DNA from: Micromonospora chalcea
GTDB lineage: Bacteria > Actinomycetota > Actinomycetes > Mycobacteriales > Micromonosporaceae
Assembly: GCF_002926165.1 (NCBI RefSeq)
Contig: NZ_MAGP01000001.1
Span: 186,001-250,000 of the forward strand
DNA: 64,000 bases
Direction: 5' to 3'
Under the pieces are notes generated by a model. It was not told the origin of the DNA, made no database searches, and saw nothing but the letters and a program-made list of their open reading frames with translations. A program made the position numbers and the translations under genes. Positions 8,293 to 16,679 of this stretch are shown piece after piece. The first letter of the stretch is position 1. Each line of letters opens with the position of its first letter.

Positions 8293-9819
8293 ATGACCGC
8301 CTCCACCGTCACCGCCGTCATTGACCTCGACCTGACCGGCCCCACCATCTCCCGCCACGTCTACGGCCACTTCGCGGAGCACCTGGGGCGCTGCGTCTAC
8401 GGCGGCTTCTGGGTGGGGGAGGGCTCCGCGACCCCGAACGAGGGCGGGATCCGCCTCGACGTGGTGGAGGCGCTGCGCCGCATCGGCATCCCGAACCTGC
8501 GCTGGCCGGGCGGCTGCTTCGCCGACGACTACCACTGGCGCGACGGGATCGGCCCGCGCGAGCTGCGGCCCCGCATGGTCAACTCGCACTGGGGCGACGT
8601 GGTCGAGGACAACTCCTTCGGCACGCACGAGTTCATGGCGCTGTGCGAGCTGCTGGGCGCGGATCCGTACGTCTCCGGCAACGTCGGCTCGGGCAGCGTG
8701 CGGGAGATGTCCGAGTGGGTCGAGTACCTGACCCGCGGCGACGACTCTCCGATGGCCGCCCTGCGGCGGGAGAACGGGCGCGACGAGCCCTGGCGGGTCC
8801 CGTTCTGGGGACTGGGCAACGAGGCGTGGGGCTGCGGCGGCAACCTGCGCGTCGAGCAGTTCGCCTCGCTGGCCCGCCAGTACGCCACCTACGTCCGCGA
8901 CCACGGCGACAACACCGTCTACCGGATCGCCGCGGGCGCGAACAGCGACGACTACCACTGGACGGAGACGTTGATGCGCTCCTTCGACGACCTCGCGGCA
9001 CCGGACTCCCGCGCCTGGCCGTTCCAGGCCGTCTCGCTGCACTACTACACGATGACCCGGGGCTGGTCGTCGAAGGGCGCGGCGACCGGCTTCGACGAGG
9101 AGGGGTGGTACCTGGCGCTGCGGAACGCGATCCGGATCGAGGAGCTGGTGTCGCGCCACGAGGCGGTCATGGACCGCTGGGATCCGCAGCGCAAGGTCGG
9201 CCTCGTCGTGGACGAGTGGGGCACCTGGTGGGACGTGGAGCCGGGCACCAACCCCGGCTTCCTGTATCAGCAGAACACGCTGCGCGACGCGCTGGTGGCC
9301 GCGGTGCACCTCGACACGTTCCACCGCCACGCGGCGCGCGTCGTGATGGCGAACATCGCGCAGACAGTGAACGTGCTCCAGGCCATGATTCTCACCGACC
9401 CGGAGACGGGCGCGCTGGTGCTCACGCCCTCGTACCACGTGTTCGCGATGAACCGGGCCCACCACGACGCGGCGTCGCTCGCGGTGACCTTCAAGGGCGA
9501 CGTTCCGGTGCGCGAGGTGGCGGGGGATCACCTGGCGACGCTCTCGGCGTCCGCCTCGACGCGCGGCGACACGGCGCTGGTCTCGCTGTCGAACCTCGAC
9601 GCGCGGCGTCCGGCGACAGTCGTCCTCGACCTGCGCGGACGGGACGTCACCTCCCACCGTGCCACCGTCCTGACCGCCGACGCGCTCGACGCGCACAACA
9701 CGCCGTCGACCACGGGCGTCGCGCCCCGCGAGCACGCCGGGGTCACGGACCACCCGCGTGGCCTGGAGGTCGAACTGCCGCCGCACGCGTACGTCACGGT
9801 GGCGCTCGACCTCGCCTGA
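8293..9819 (+). CDS. GH51 alpha-L-arabinofuranosidase
   Basis: Family 51 enzyme of 508 residues that removes terminal arabinofuranosyl groups from arabinoxylan or arabinan oligomers. The acid/base Glu177 ([12 protein letters not shown]) and nucleophile Glu308 (VVDEWGTWW) are visible, as is the N-terminal [14 protein letters not shown] of the TIM barrel; the last 130 residues form the beta domain. There is no signal peptide, so it is cytoplasmic. The ATG at 8293 was chosen because AAGGACG lies just upstream; the longer open frame has no family match. It is followed about 390 bp later by a second CUT1 importer, a plausible supplier of arabino-oligosaccharides. Confidence 0.95.
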   Translation: MTASTVTAVIDLDLTGPTISRHVYGHFAEHLGRCVYGGFWVGEGSATPNEGGIRLDVVEALRRIGIPNLRWPGGCFADDYHWRDGIGPRELRPRMVNSHWGDVVEDNSFGTHEFMALCELLGADPYVSGNVGSGSVREMSEWVEYLTRGDDSPMAALRRENGRDEPWRVPFWGLGNEAWGCGGNLRVEQFASLARQYATYVRDHGDNTVYRIAAGANSDDYHWTETLMRSFDDLAAPDSRAWPFQAVSLHYYTMTRGWSSKGAATGFDEEGWYLALRNAIRIEELVSRHEAVMDRWDPQRKVGLVVDEWGTWWDVEPGTNPGFLYQQNTLRDALVAAVHLDTFHRHAARVVMANIAQTVNVLQAMILTDPETGALVLTPSYHVFAMNRAHHDAASLAVTFKGDVPVREVAGDHLATLSASASTRGDTALVSLSNLDARRPATVVLDLRGRDVTSHRATVLTADALDAHNTPSTTGVAPREHAGVTDHPRGLEVELPPHAYVTVALDLA

Positions 9820-9964
9820 CCGCCGGACACACGGCTCCGCGCACGGCCGCGTGACGACAGCGGTCTGGTGACGCCTGCGTTCCTCTCCTCACTCCGGCGC
9901 CTGGGGCCAGGAAATCGCCAGTGACCTCGGTCGATCGAGTTCGCCCAGTGGCGCGCTGCTCGGT

Positions 9965-9978
9965 CCGATAATTTTCGG
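9965..9978. promoter_or_regulatory. Candidate operator CCGATAATTTTCGG
   Basis: A 14-bp imperfect palindrome (12 of 14 positions symmetric) upstream of the second importer. It shares CGATAAnTTTCGG with the site at 10097, and read on the other strand resembles the CGAAAC-TTTCG type of xylan-regulator site. The assignment is by resemblance only. Confidence 0.4.
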
Positions 9979-10096
9979 TGCTGTGCCGGTCGGAACGTCT
10001 GCCTCTTGCTCGGTGCTACCGCAGGCAGCGGGGTCGTTGACGGATGGCGGGGCACTTAGTAGCCTCAGCGCACACAATCCTGGCATGTAAATATCT

Positions 10097-10109
10097 CGAT
10101 AAGTTTCGG
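10097..10109. promoter_or_regulatory. Candidate operator CGATAAGTTTCGG
   Basis: Second copy of the CGATAAnTTTCGG motif, about 105 bp before the binding-protein start, in a TAAATATCTCGATAAG patch that may be part of the promoter. Recurrence of the motif in one intergenic region is the main evidence. Confidence 0.4.
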
Positions 10110-10212
10110 AGACGACGACCTCGCCTGCGGTGCCCACCGCCGGAGGGACCGTCGCGCTGATTCGCCGCGGTCACCCGACCACCGCCGCGCACGATTACCG
10201 CATGGAGGGCCG

Positions 10213-11469
10213 TTGAAACGCGTCCGGAGCACCGTAGCCATCATCGCCACCGCCGCGCTCCTCCTCGGCGGATGTGGCGGATCAGACGGCGAATCCGACT
10301 CGAAGACCTTCGAGTTCTGGTCGTTTGCCAACATCAACCAGAAGGCCGACGTCGACGTCTACACCAAGGCGCACCCCGATGTGCGCATCAAGCTCACCGA
10401 GGTCGGCAGCACCACCGAGACCGCGCAGGCGCTCACCGCCGCGCTGGCCGGTGGCAAGGTGCCCGACCTGGTGCTCATCCAGGCCGACGACCTGCCGAAG
10501 TTCATGCAGTCGCCGGACAACTTCGTCGACCTCACCACGCTGGGCGCCGGCGACATCAAGGGGAACTACCTCGACTGGGTGATGTCGCAGGCGACGACCA
10601 AGGACAACAAGATCATCGGGGTGCCGACCGACGTCGGCGGGCTGGCGGTCGCCTACCGTACCGATCTGTTCAAGGCAGCCGGCCTGCCCACCGACCGGGA
10701 CGAGGTCGCCAAGCTCTGGCCGACGTGGGACGAGTTCATCAACGTCGGTAAGCAGTACGTCCAGAAGACCGGGAAACCGTTCGTGGACAACACGCCGACC
10801 AGCGTCTTCTTCCAGGCGGTCAACCAGGGCAGCCAGCGCTACTACAGCGCCGACCGCAAGCTCGACTACGACAACGAGCAGGTCAAGGCGGCGTTCGACG
10901 TGACGCTGAAGGCCTTCGAGGCGGGCATCTCCGCCAAGCAGGGGTCGTTCTCCTCCGGCTGGACCGCGGCCATGAAGAAGGGCGACTACGCGGTGGTGTG
11001 CTCACCGTCCTGGATGCTCAGCCAGATGAAGACGAACGCCCCCGAGACGAACGGCAAGTGGGACATCGCCACCATTCCCGGGGGTTCGGGGAACTGGGGC
11101 GGCAGCTTCCTCGCCATCCCCAAGCGCGCCAAGAACGCGAAAGCGGCGTGGAACTACATCTCCGAGATGCAGTCGCCGAAGGGCCAGCTCGAGCACTTCC
11201 TGATGCAGGGGTCGCTGCCCACCACGCCGTCGGTCTACACGGACCCGCAGCTGGTCGGAAAGACCGACCCGTTCTTCAGCAACGCGCCGATCGGCAAGAT
11301 CTACACCCAGTCGGTGCTGGGGATCAAGCCCTTCTACTTCGGCCCGCAGGACGGCCCGATCGGCACCGAGTTCCTCAACACGCTCACCAGCGTCGAACAG
11401 GGCAAGGTGAGCCCGGCGAAGGCCTGGGACACCGCGCTGACAAACGTCAAGAACGCCGTACGCGAATGA
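10213..11469 (+). CDS. CUT1 sugar-binding lipoprotein
   Basis: Solute-binding lipoprotein of 418 residues for a second carbohydrate importer. The signal is MKRVRSTVAIIATAALLLGGC, with the lipobox cysteine at about residue 21. The TTG start at 10213 follows GGAGGG at a good distance. The fold is that of the family-1 extracellular binding proteins (AAALAGGKVPDLVLIQ-type core, aromatic-rich ligand cleft). Two permease genes follow after a strong hairpin. The ligand is inferred to be an arabinose- or xylose-containing oligosaccharide from the GH51 and GH43 neighbours. Confidence 0.92.
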   Translation: MKRVRSTVAIIATAALLLGGCGGSDGESDSKTFEFWSFANINQKADVDVYTKAHPDVRIKLTEVGSTTETAQALTAALAGGKVPDLVLIQADDLPKFMQSPDNFVDLTTLGAGDIKGNYLDWVMSQATTKDNKIIGVPTDVGGLAVAYRTDLFKAAGLPTDRDEVAKLWPTWDEFINVGKQYVQKTGKPFVDNTPTSVFFQAVNQGSQRYYSADRKLDYDNEQVKAAFDVTLKAFEAGISAKQGSFSSGWTAAMKKGDYAVVCSPSWMLSQMKTNAPETNGKWDIATIPGGSGNWGGSFLAIPKRAKNAKAAWNYISEMQSPKGQLEHFLMQGSLPTTPSVYTDPQLVGKTDPFFSNAPIGKIYTQSVLGIKPFYFGPQDGPIGTEFLNTLTSVEQGKVSPAKAWDTALTNVKNAVRE

Positions 11470-11484
11470 CCGAGGGCTGACGTG

Positions 11485-11511
11485 CGGCAGCCGGGCACCG
11501 CCCGGCTGCCG
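11485..11511. terminator. Hairpin between binding-protein and permease genes
   Basis: Perfect 12-bp arms CGGCAGCCGGGC / GCCCGGCTGCCG with a 3-nt loop, 15 bp after the binding-protein stop and before the permease ribosome-binding site. It has no U-tract. In importer operons such hairpins often cause partial termination or protect the upstream mRNA, giving an excess of binding protein over permease. Confidence 0.7.
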
Positions 11512-11531
11512 CCCATCGCGGAGGTGACGCT

Positions 11532-12494
11532 TTGACCACCATGCTCAGCCCGGCCACGGCCCCGCCGGACCTCCGGCGGCCCCATCGCAGACGGCGGATC
11601 CAGCAGGGCGTACGGGAGTTCCTGGCGCCGTACGCGTACATCGCGCCGTTCTTCGTGCTCTTCCTGATCTTCGGTCTCTTCCCGCTGCTGTTCACCTTCT
11701 ACATCTCCCTGTTCGACTGGGATCCCATCGGTGAGCACCGTTTCGTGGGGCTGGACAACTTCACCGAACTCCTGCACGACCCGCGCTTCTGGGGCGCGTT
11801 GCGAAACACGTTCAGCATCTGGGTGATGTCGACGGTGCCGCAGTTGCTCCTGGCGCTCGGCCTGGCGCATCTGCTCAACCACGCGCGGCTGCGGCTGGCC
11901 GCGTTGTTCCGGATGTCGGTGCTCGTCCCCTACGTCACCTCGGTCGCGGCCACGACCATCGTCTTCGCGCAGATGTTCGACCGCGACTACGGCATGATCA
12001 ACTGGTTCCTCGGGCTGCTGGGCTTCGACCACATCGACTTCACTGCCTCGCTCTGGGGCAGCCACGTCATGATCGCCACGATGATCGCCTGGCGCTGGAC
12101 CGGGTACAACACGCTGCTGTACCTCGCCGCGCTGCAGTCGGTACCCCGGGAGCTGTACGAGGCCGCCGCCGCCGACGGCGCGAACGGCTGGAAACAGTTC
12201 CTGCACATCAGCATCCCGTCGTTGCGGCCGATCATCGCGTTCACCGTCGTGACGTCGACCATCGGCGGGTTGCAGGTCTTCACCGAGCCGCTGCTGGCCA
12301 ACCCGGTGGGCGGGCTCACGTGCGGGGCGGCACGGCAGTGCCAGACCGTCACCCTCTACCTCTACGAGCAGTCCTTCGGGCAGTTCCACTTCGGCTACGG
12401 CGCGGCGGTCGGCGTCGCGCTCTTCGTCATCGTGGTCGCCTTCTCCGGACTCAACTATCTGCTGGCCACCCGCGTCCGCTCGGAGCGCCCATGA
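11532..12494 (+). CDS. CUT1 importer permease, MalF-type
   Basis: Integral membrane ABC permease of 320 residues with six or so helices and an EAA loop (YEAAAADGANGWKQF). The TTG start at 11532 sits behind GGAGGTGA; the in-frame ATG at 11541 is possible but less well spaced. Its stop overlaps the start of the next permease (ATGA). With that permease and the upstream lipoprotein it forms a complete importer apart from the ATPase. Confidence 0.93.
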   Translation: MTTMLSPATAPPDLRRPHRRRRIQQGVREFLAPYAYIAPFFVLFLIFGLFPLLFTFYISLFDWDPIGEHRFVGLDNFTELLHDPRFWGALRNTFSIWVMSTVPQLLLALGLAHLLNHARLRLAALFRMSVLVPYVTSVAATTIVFAQMFDRDYGMINWFLGLLGFDHIDFTASLWGSHVMIATMIAWRWTGYNTLLYLAALQSVPRELYEAAAADGANGWKQFLHISIPSLRPIIAFTVVTSTIGGLQVFTEPLLANPVGGLTCGAARQCQTVTLYLYEQSFGQFHFGYGAAVGVALFVIVVAFSGLNYLLATRVRSERP

Positions 12495-13360
12495 AGCCCG
12501 CACCCTCGACAGCCGCGCCCGTACGGACCCGGCGGCGCTCGGCCAACCGCGTCTCGATCGCGGTGTACGCGCTGCTCACGCTCGTGGCGCTCGCCAGCGT
12601 CTTCCCGCTCTACTGGATGTTCGTGGTGGCGACGACGGACTCCGCCACCGCGACGACCCTCCCGCCGACGATCACACCCGGCGGCAACTTCCTGCACCTG
12701 GCGGAGCTTGTCTTCACCATCGTGCCGTTCGTGCAGTCCCTGCTCAACAGCGTCATCGTCGCCGGCACGATCGCCGTGGGCCAGGCGGTGCTCTGCGCGC
12801 TGGCCGGGTTCGCCTTCGCCAAGCTGTCCTTCCCCGGCCGCAACACGCTGTTCCTCATCGTCGTGCTGACCATGACGGTGCCGGCGCAGCTGGCGGTGGT
12901 GCCGCAGTACCTGATCATGTCCCAGCTGGAGTGGGTCGACACCCTGCAGGCGGTGATCGTTCCCGGTCTGGTCAGCGCGTTCGGTATCTTCTGGATGCGT
13001 CAGCACATCGGCAGCACCATCGACGACGAGCTGATGGCCGCGGCACGTGTCGACGGCGCCACCACCTGGCAGATCTTCTGGCGGATCGCGTTCCCGCTGG
13101 TCCGCCCGGCGGCGTACGTGCTGGGGCTGTTCACGTTCGTCTACGCGTGGAACGATTTCCTGTGGCCGTTCATCGTCCTGAAGTCGCCGGAGAACTACAC
13201 CGTCCAGATCGCCATCAAGGCGCTGCAGCAGAACCGGGACATCGACCTGGGGCTGGCCATGTCCGGCTCGTTCCTGGCCACCATTCCGCTGCTGGTGCTG
13301 TTCGTGTTCGTCGGACGCCGTCTGGTGCAGGGAATCATGGAAGGCGCATTCAAGGGGTGA
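12491..13360 (+). CDS. CUT1 importer permease, MalG-type
   Basis: Second permease of the importer, 289 residues, with an N-terminal helix near residues 20-40, the EAA loop (AAARVDGATTWQIF) and the C-terminal VQGIMEGAFKG typical of MalG/AraQ proteins. The ATG at 12491 overlaps the upstream stop (ATGA); open sequence before it belongs to the previous gene in another frame. It ends 18 bp from the stop of the convergent GH43 gene. Confidence 0.93.
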   Translation: MKPAPSTAAPVRTRRRSANRVSIAVYALLTLVALASVFPLYWMFVVATTDSATATTLPPTITPGGNFLHLAELVFTIVPFVQSLLNSVIVAGTIAVGQAVLCALAGFAFAKLSFPGRNTLFLIVVLTMTVPAQLAVVPQYLIMSQLEWVDTLQAVIVPGLVSAFGIFWMRQHIGSTIDDELMAAARVDGATTWQIFWRIAFPLVRPAAYVLGLFTFVYAWNDFLWPFIVLKSPENYTVQIAIKALQQNRDIDLGLAMSGSFLATIPLLVLFVFVGRRLVQGIMEGAFKG

Positions 13361-13377
13361 GGTCCGTCTCGGTCCCG

Positions 13378-14907
13378 TCAGCCGGCCGGCCGGTAGTCGA
13401 ACCAGTCGAAACCGGCGCTTCCCTCGGTGACGTACATGCCGATGACCCGGCCGGTGAACCCGGAGGCGACCTCGGTGGACAGGTAGCGCCCGTCGAGCTC
13501 CGCCAGGCACGACCAGCCGTCGCCGGTCTCGACCTCGAAGCTGATCGTGTCACTGCCGGCCGCCGTGACGCCGACGAGGCCCGCCCGCGCCAGGTCGCCG
13601 GACGAGGTGACCGTCGGGGGCAGCACGCCGGTGGTCCGGATGGCCAGCGCCACGGTCACCGCCCCCGCGGGCACCGGGCACTCCCCGAACACCTGCCGAA
13701 ACGGTCCGACCCGGCCGACGACCCGGGCCTGCCCCCGGGCGAGCTCCAGGTCGTAGTGGTGGGCCTCGTCGATCCTGATCGTCAGGCCGGACCGGCCGGA
13801 GCCGGGATCGATGCGGGCGCTGACCCGGCAGTCGTGGTGCTGCTGGCGGCGGCCGACGACGGTGGCGCCACTGCGGTCGAGGCTGTCGCCGGTCGCGTGC
13901 AGCGTCAGCCAGCCGGGCCGGTCGGTCAACGACCACGCCGAGTCGGGCCGGCTACGGGGAGAGATCCACTGTGGGCCGAGCCGCTCGTCGTCGAAGTCGT
14001 CCCGCTCGGCCCACCGGCTCGGCCCATCCGGGCCGTTGGCGATCGAGACCGGGTCGACGACCGGCCACCCGTCGACCCAGCGCACCGGCGCCAGGAACGT
14101 CTCCCGTCCCAGGACGTGGTAGGGCGGCCACTGGCCCTTCGGCCGGATCCCCAGCAGAACCATCCACCAGCTGCCGTCGGCCGCGTCGACCATGTCGGCG
14201 TGCCCGGTCGCCTGCACCGGCCGGTCGGTGCCGCGATGCGTCAGGATCGGATTGGCCGGCCCGGGCTGGAACGGCCCGCGCGGCGAGCGGGCGCGAGCGA
14301 CACTCACCGCGTGGCCGGTGTGGGTGCCGCCCTCCGAGAGGAGCAGGTACCACCAGTCGCCGATCCGGTACAGATGCGGCGCCTCCGGGTACTGGCCGCC
14401 CGTCCCCGACCACATCGGCACCGGCCCTTCCAGGACCTCTCCGGTACGCGGGTCGATCCGGTACGACTCGACCCCGGACACCGTCATCCAGCAGGTGCCG
14501 TCGTCGTCCCACGCCAGCGACGGGTCCACGTGGGGCAGATCCAGGTAGACCGGGTCCGACCACGGGCCGGCCGGGTCGGTCGCCGTGACGATCAGGTGCC
14601 GGTCGAGCGTGACGTTCGTCGTGACGACCCAGAACCGGCCGTCGTGGTGGCGGATCGTCGGCGCGTAGATGCCCCGCGAGGCGAGCGTGTCGGCCGGCAA
14701 ACGGAGCTGATCGGCGCGGTCCAGCACGTTGCCGATCTGCCGCCAGCTGACCAGGTCACGACTGTGGAAGATCGGCACACCGGGCGCGTACTCGAAGCTC
14801 GAACACACGAGGTAGTAGTCGTCACCGGCGCGGCAGATGCTCGGATCGGGCCAGAAGCCCGGGAGGATCGGGTTGCGGTAGCCGTCGTCCGCAGGCTCCG
14901 GTTCCAT
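13378..14907 (-). CDS. GH43 beta-xylosidase / arabinofuranosidase
   Basis: Family 43 enzyme of 509 residues with the N-terminal five-bladed propeller and a C-terminal beta-sandwich, the layout of GH43 subfamily 11/12 exo-enzymes. The catalytic base Asp lies in PGFWPDPSI, the pKa-modulating Asp in VDPSLAWDDDG and the acid Glu in PEAPHLYRIG. No signal peptide is present, so it is cytoplasmic. The ATG at 14907 was chosen because AAGGAGCGG precedes it and the motif starts about 12 residues in; the longer frame lacks support. Divergent from the CocE-type hydrolase, with an 80-bp shared promoter region. Confidence 0.92.
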   Translation of the reverse strand: MEPEPADDGYRNPILPGFWPDPSICRAGDDYYLVCSSFEYAPGVPIFHSRDLVSWRQIGNVLDRADQLRLPADTLASRGIYAPTIRHHDGRFWVVTTNVTLDRHLIVTATDPAGPWSDPVYLDLPHVDPSLAWDDDGTCWMTVSGVESYRIDPRTGEVLEGPVPMWSGTGGQYPEAPHLYRIGDWWYLLLSEGGTHTGHAVSVARARSPRGPFQPGPANPILTHRGTDRPVQATGHADMVDAADGSWWMVLLGIRPKGQWPPYHVLGRETFLAPVRWVDGWPVVDPVSIANGPDGPSRWAERDDFDDERLGPQWISPRSRPDSAWSLTDRPGWLTLHATGDSLDRSGATVVGRRQQHHDCRVSARIDPGSGRSGLTIRIDEAHHYDLELARGQARVVGRVGPFRQVFGECPVPAGAVTVALAIRTTGVLPPTVTSSGDLARAGLVGVTAAGSDTISFEVETGDGWSCLAELDGRYLSTEVASGFTGRVIGMYVTEGSAGFDWFDYRPAG

Positions 14908-14987
14908 TTCCGCTCCTTCTCGTACGGGCACAACGCCTCCACGAGTGTCGATGTCGCGAACCGTATCGGACAACCCGCGAGTGGGCG

Positions 14988-16652
14988 ATGACAGTTCTCG
15001 GCCGCCTCCTGTCCCGGCGCCCCCGTCGCGACGCGGCCACGGAGTTCCCGTACACCTTCACCGTGCGGCGCGGGCTGCGCGTGCCGATGGACGACGGCGT
15101 CGAACTGGTCGCCGACCTCTACCAGCCGGTCGGCGTGGTGGAACCGCCGTTGCCCACGATCGTCGTCCGCTCCCCGTACGGCCGGCACGGCTCGCTGACC
15201 CACGCGCCGGCGCTGGCCCGCGCGGGGTTCACGGTGCTGGTGCAGAGCTGCCGCGGCACCGGTGGCTCCGGTGGCAGTTTCCGGCCCCAGCTCGACGAGG
15301 AGCGCGACGGCATCGCCACCCACCGGTGGGTACGCCGCCAGCAGTGGTGCACCGGCACCGTCGCGACGTACGGGGAGAGCTACCTCGGCTACACCCAGTG
15401 GGCGGTGGCCGGACGGATGTGCCGTGACGACCCCGGCAACGCCCCGGACGCGCTGTGCCTGAACGTCACGATGGCCGACTTCGGCCCGATCACCTGGACC
15501 AACGGCGCGTTCTCGCTGGAGGGCTCGCTCGGCTGGTCGCGCCGGATGGACCTGCGGGGCCTGCGCGGCGCCCTGGTCCGGGCGTGGCTCGCGCGGCGGC
15601 CGGACCGGAAGCTGGCCGCGGCCTTCGACGTGCTGCCGCTGTCCGGTGGCGACACCGCGGCGGCGGGCCACCCGATCAGCTGGTACCAGGACTGGCTGGC
15701 CCACGAGAAGCTCACCGACGACTACTGGACCCGGCAGTCGCACACCGCGTCGGTGCCCGACGTCACCGCGCCCGTGTACATGGCCACCGGCTGGTACGAC
15801 ATCTTCCTGCCCTGGCAGCTGCGCAACTACGCCCAACTCGCCGCGGCCGGCCGCCCGCCCCGGCTGACCATCGGCCCGTGGGGCCACAGCAGCGCGCAGA
15901 GCCCGTTCCTCACCGAGTCCATCGCGTTCCTCAAGGAACACTTCGCCGGCGCGCCCACGACCCGGCCGGCGCCCGTGCGCGCCTTCCTCACCGGCGCGGA
16001 GCAGTGGCACGATCTGCCCGCGTGGCCACCGCCGGGCACCGTGGCGCAGCGGTGGCACCTGCACCCCTCCGGGCTGCTCGACCCGGCCGTCCCCGGCGCG
16101 GGCAGCACCCGCTACCCCTACGATCCCGACCGGCCCACGCCCGCGCTCGGCGGCCCCGGCATGGGCCCGTCCCCGGGGCCGGTCGACAACAGCGCCCACG
16201 AACGCCGCGCGGACGTGGCCGTCTTCCGCAGTCCACCGCTGGCGCACGCGCTCGTACTCGCCGGGGAGCCGACCGCCCATGTCCGGTTCCGTTCGACGGC
16301 GGCCAGCGCGGACGTGTTCGTGCGGATCTGCGACGTGCACCCCGACGGCCGCTCGATGAGCGTGAGCGACGGGATCCGCCGCGTCGGCGGCGTCGGTACC
16401 GCGACTACCGACCCGCAACCGGACGAGGACGGGTTCGTCGAGCTGGAGGTGCCGCTGTGGCCGGCGTTCCACCGCTTCGCCGCCGGCCACCGCGTCGCCG
16501 TGCAGGTCAGTTCCGGAGCGCATCCGCGCTACGCCCGCAATCCCGGCACCGGCGAGCCGGCCGCCACCGCGGCCAAAACGGTACGGGCGGAGCAGGAGAT
16601 CTCCCACGGCGGCGACCACCCGTCCCGGATCGACCTGCCGGTATGGACCTGA
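14988..16652 (+). CDS. CocE/NonD-family serine hydrolase (S15-like)
   Basis: Alpha/beta hydrolase of 554 residues: N-terminal peptidase S15-like catalytic domain (ADLYQPVG start; nucleophile Ser in TYGESYLGYTQW; TGWYD with the Asp; GPWGHSS with the His) and a C-terminal jelly-roll domain from about residue 330. The family includes X-Pro dipeptidyl-peptidases, cocaine esterase and glutaryl-acylases. There is no signal peptide. It sits between a GH43 and a GH120 xylosidase and reads into the latter after 27 bp, so a role in removing acyl groups from xylan oligomers is possible but is inference from position only. Confidence 0.8.
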   Translation: MTVLGRLLSRRPRRDAATEFPYTFTVRRGLRVPMDDGVELVADLYQPVGVVEPPLPTIVVRSPYGRHGSLTHAPALARAGFTVLVQSCRGTGGSGGSFRPQLDEERDGIATHRWVRRQQWCTGTVATYGESYLGYTQWAVAGRMCRDDPGNAPDALCLNVTMADFGPITWTNGAFSLEGSLGWSRRMDLRGLRGALVRAWLARRPDRKLAAAFDVLPLSGGDTAAAGHPISWYQDWLAHEKLTDDYWTRQSHTASVPDVTAPVYMATGWYDIFLPWQLRNYAQLAAAGRPPRLTIGPWGHSSAQSPFLTESIAFLKEHFAGAPTTRPAPVRAFLTGAEQWHDLPAWPPPGTVAQRWHLHPSGLLDPAVPGAGSTRYPYDPDRPTPALGGPGMGPSPGPVDNSAHERRADVAVFRSPPLAHALVLAGEPTAHVRFRSTAASADVFVRICDVHPDGRSMSVSDGIRRVGGVGTATTDPQPDEDGFVELEVPLWPAFHRFAAGHRVAVQVSSGAHPRYARNPGTGEPAATAAKTVRAEQEISHGGDHPSRIDLPVWT

Positions 16653-16679
16653 ACAGACATCTCCAGAAGGGACCCCCGG

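Larger units (their letters stand above)
9820..10212. other. Intergenic region with paired operator-like motifs
   Basis: Gap of 393 bp without a convincing gene. It holds two related 13-mers of the form CGATAAnTTTCGG, at 9966 and 10097, in AT-richer patches, and ends with the ribosome-binding site of the binding-protein gene (GGAGGG at 10203). It is likely the promoter region of the second importer operon. Confidence 0.6.
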
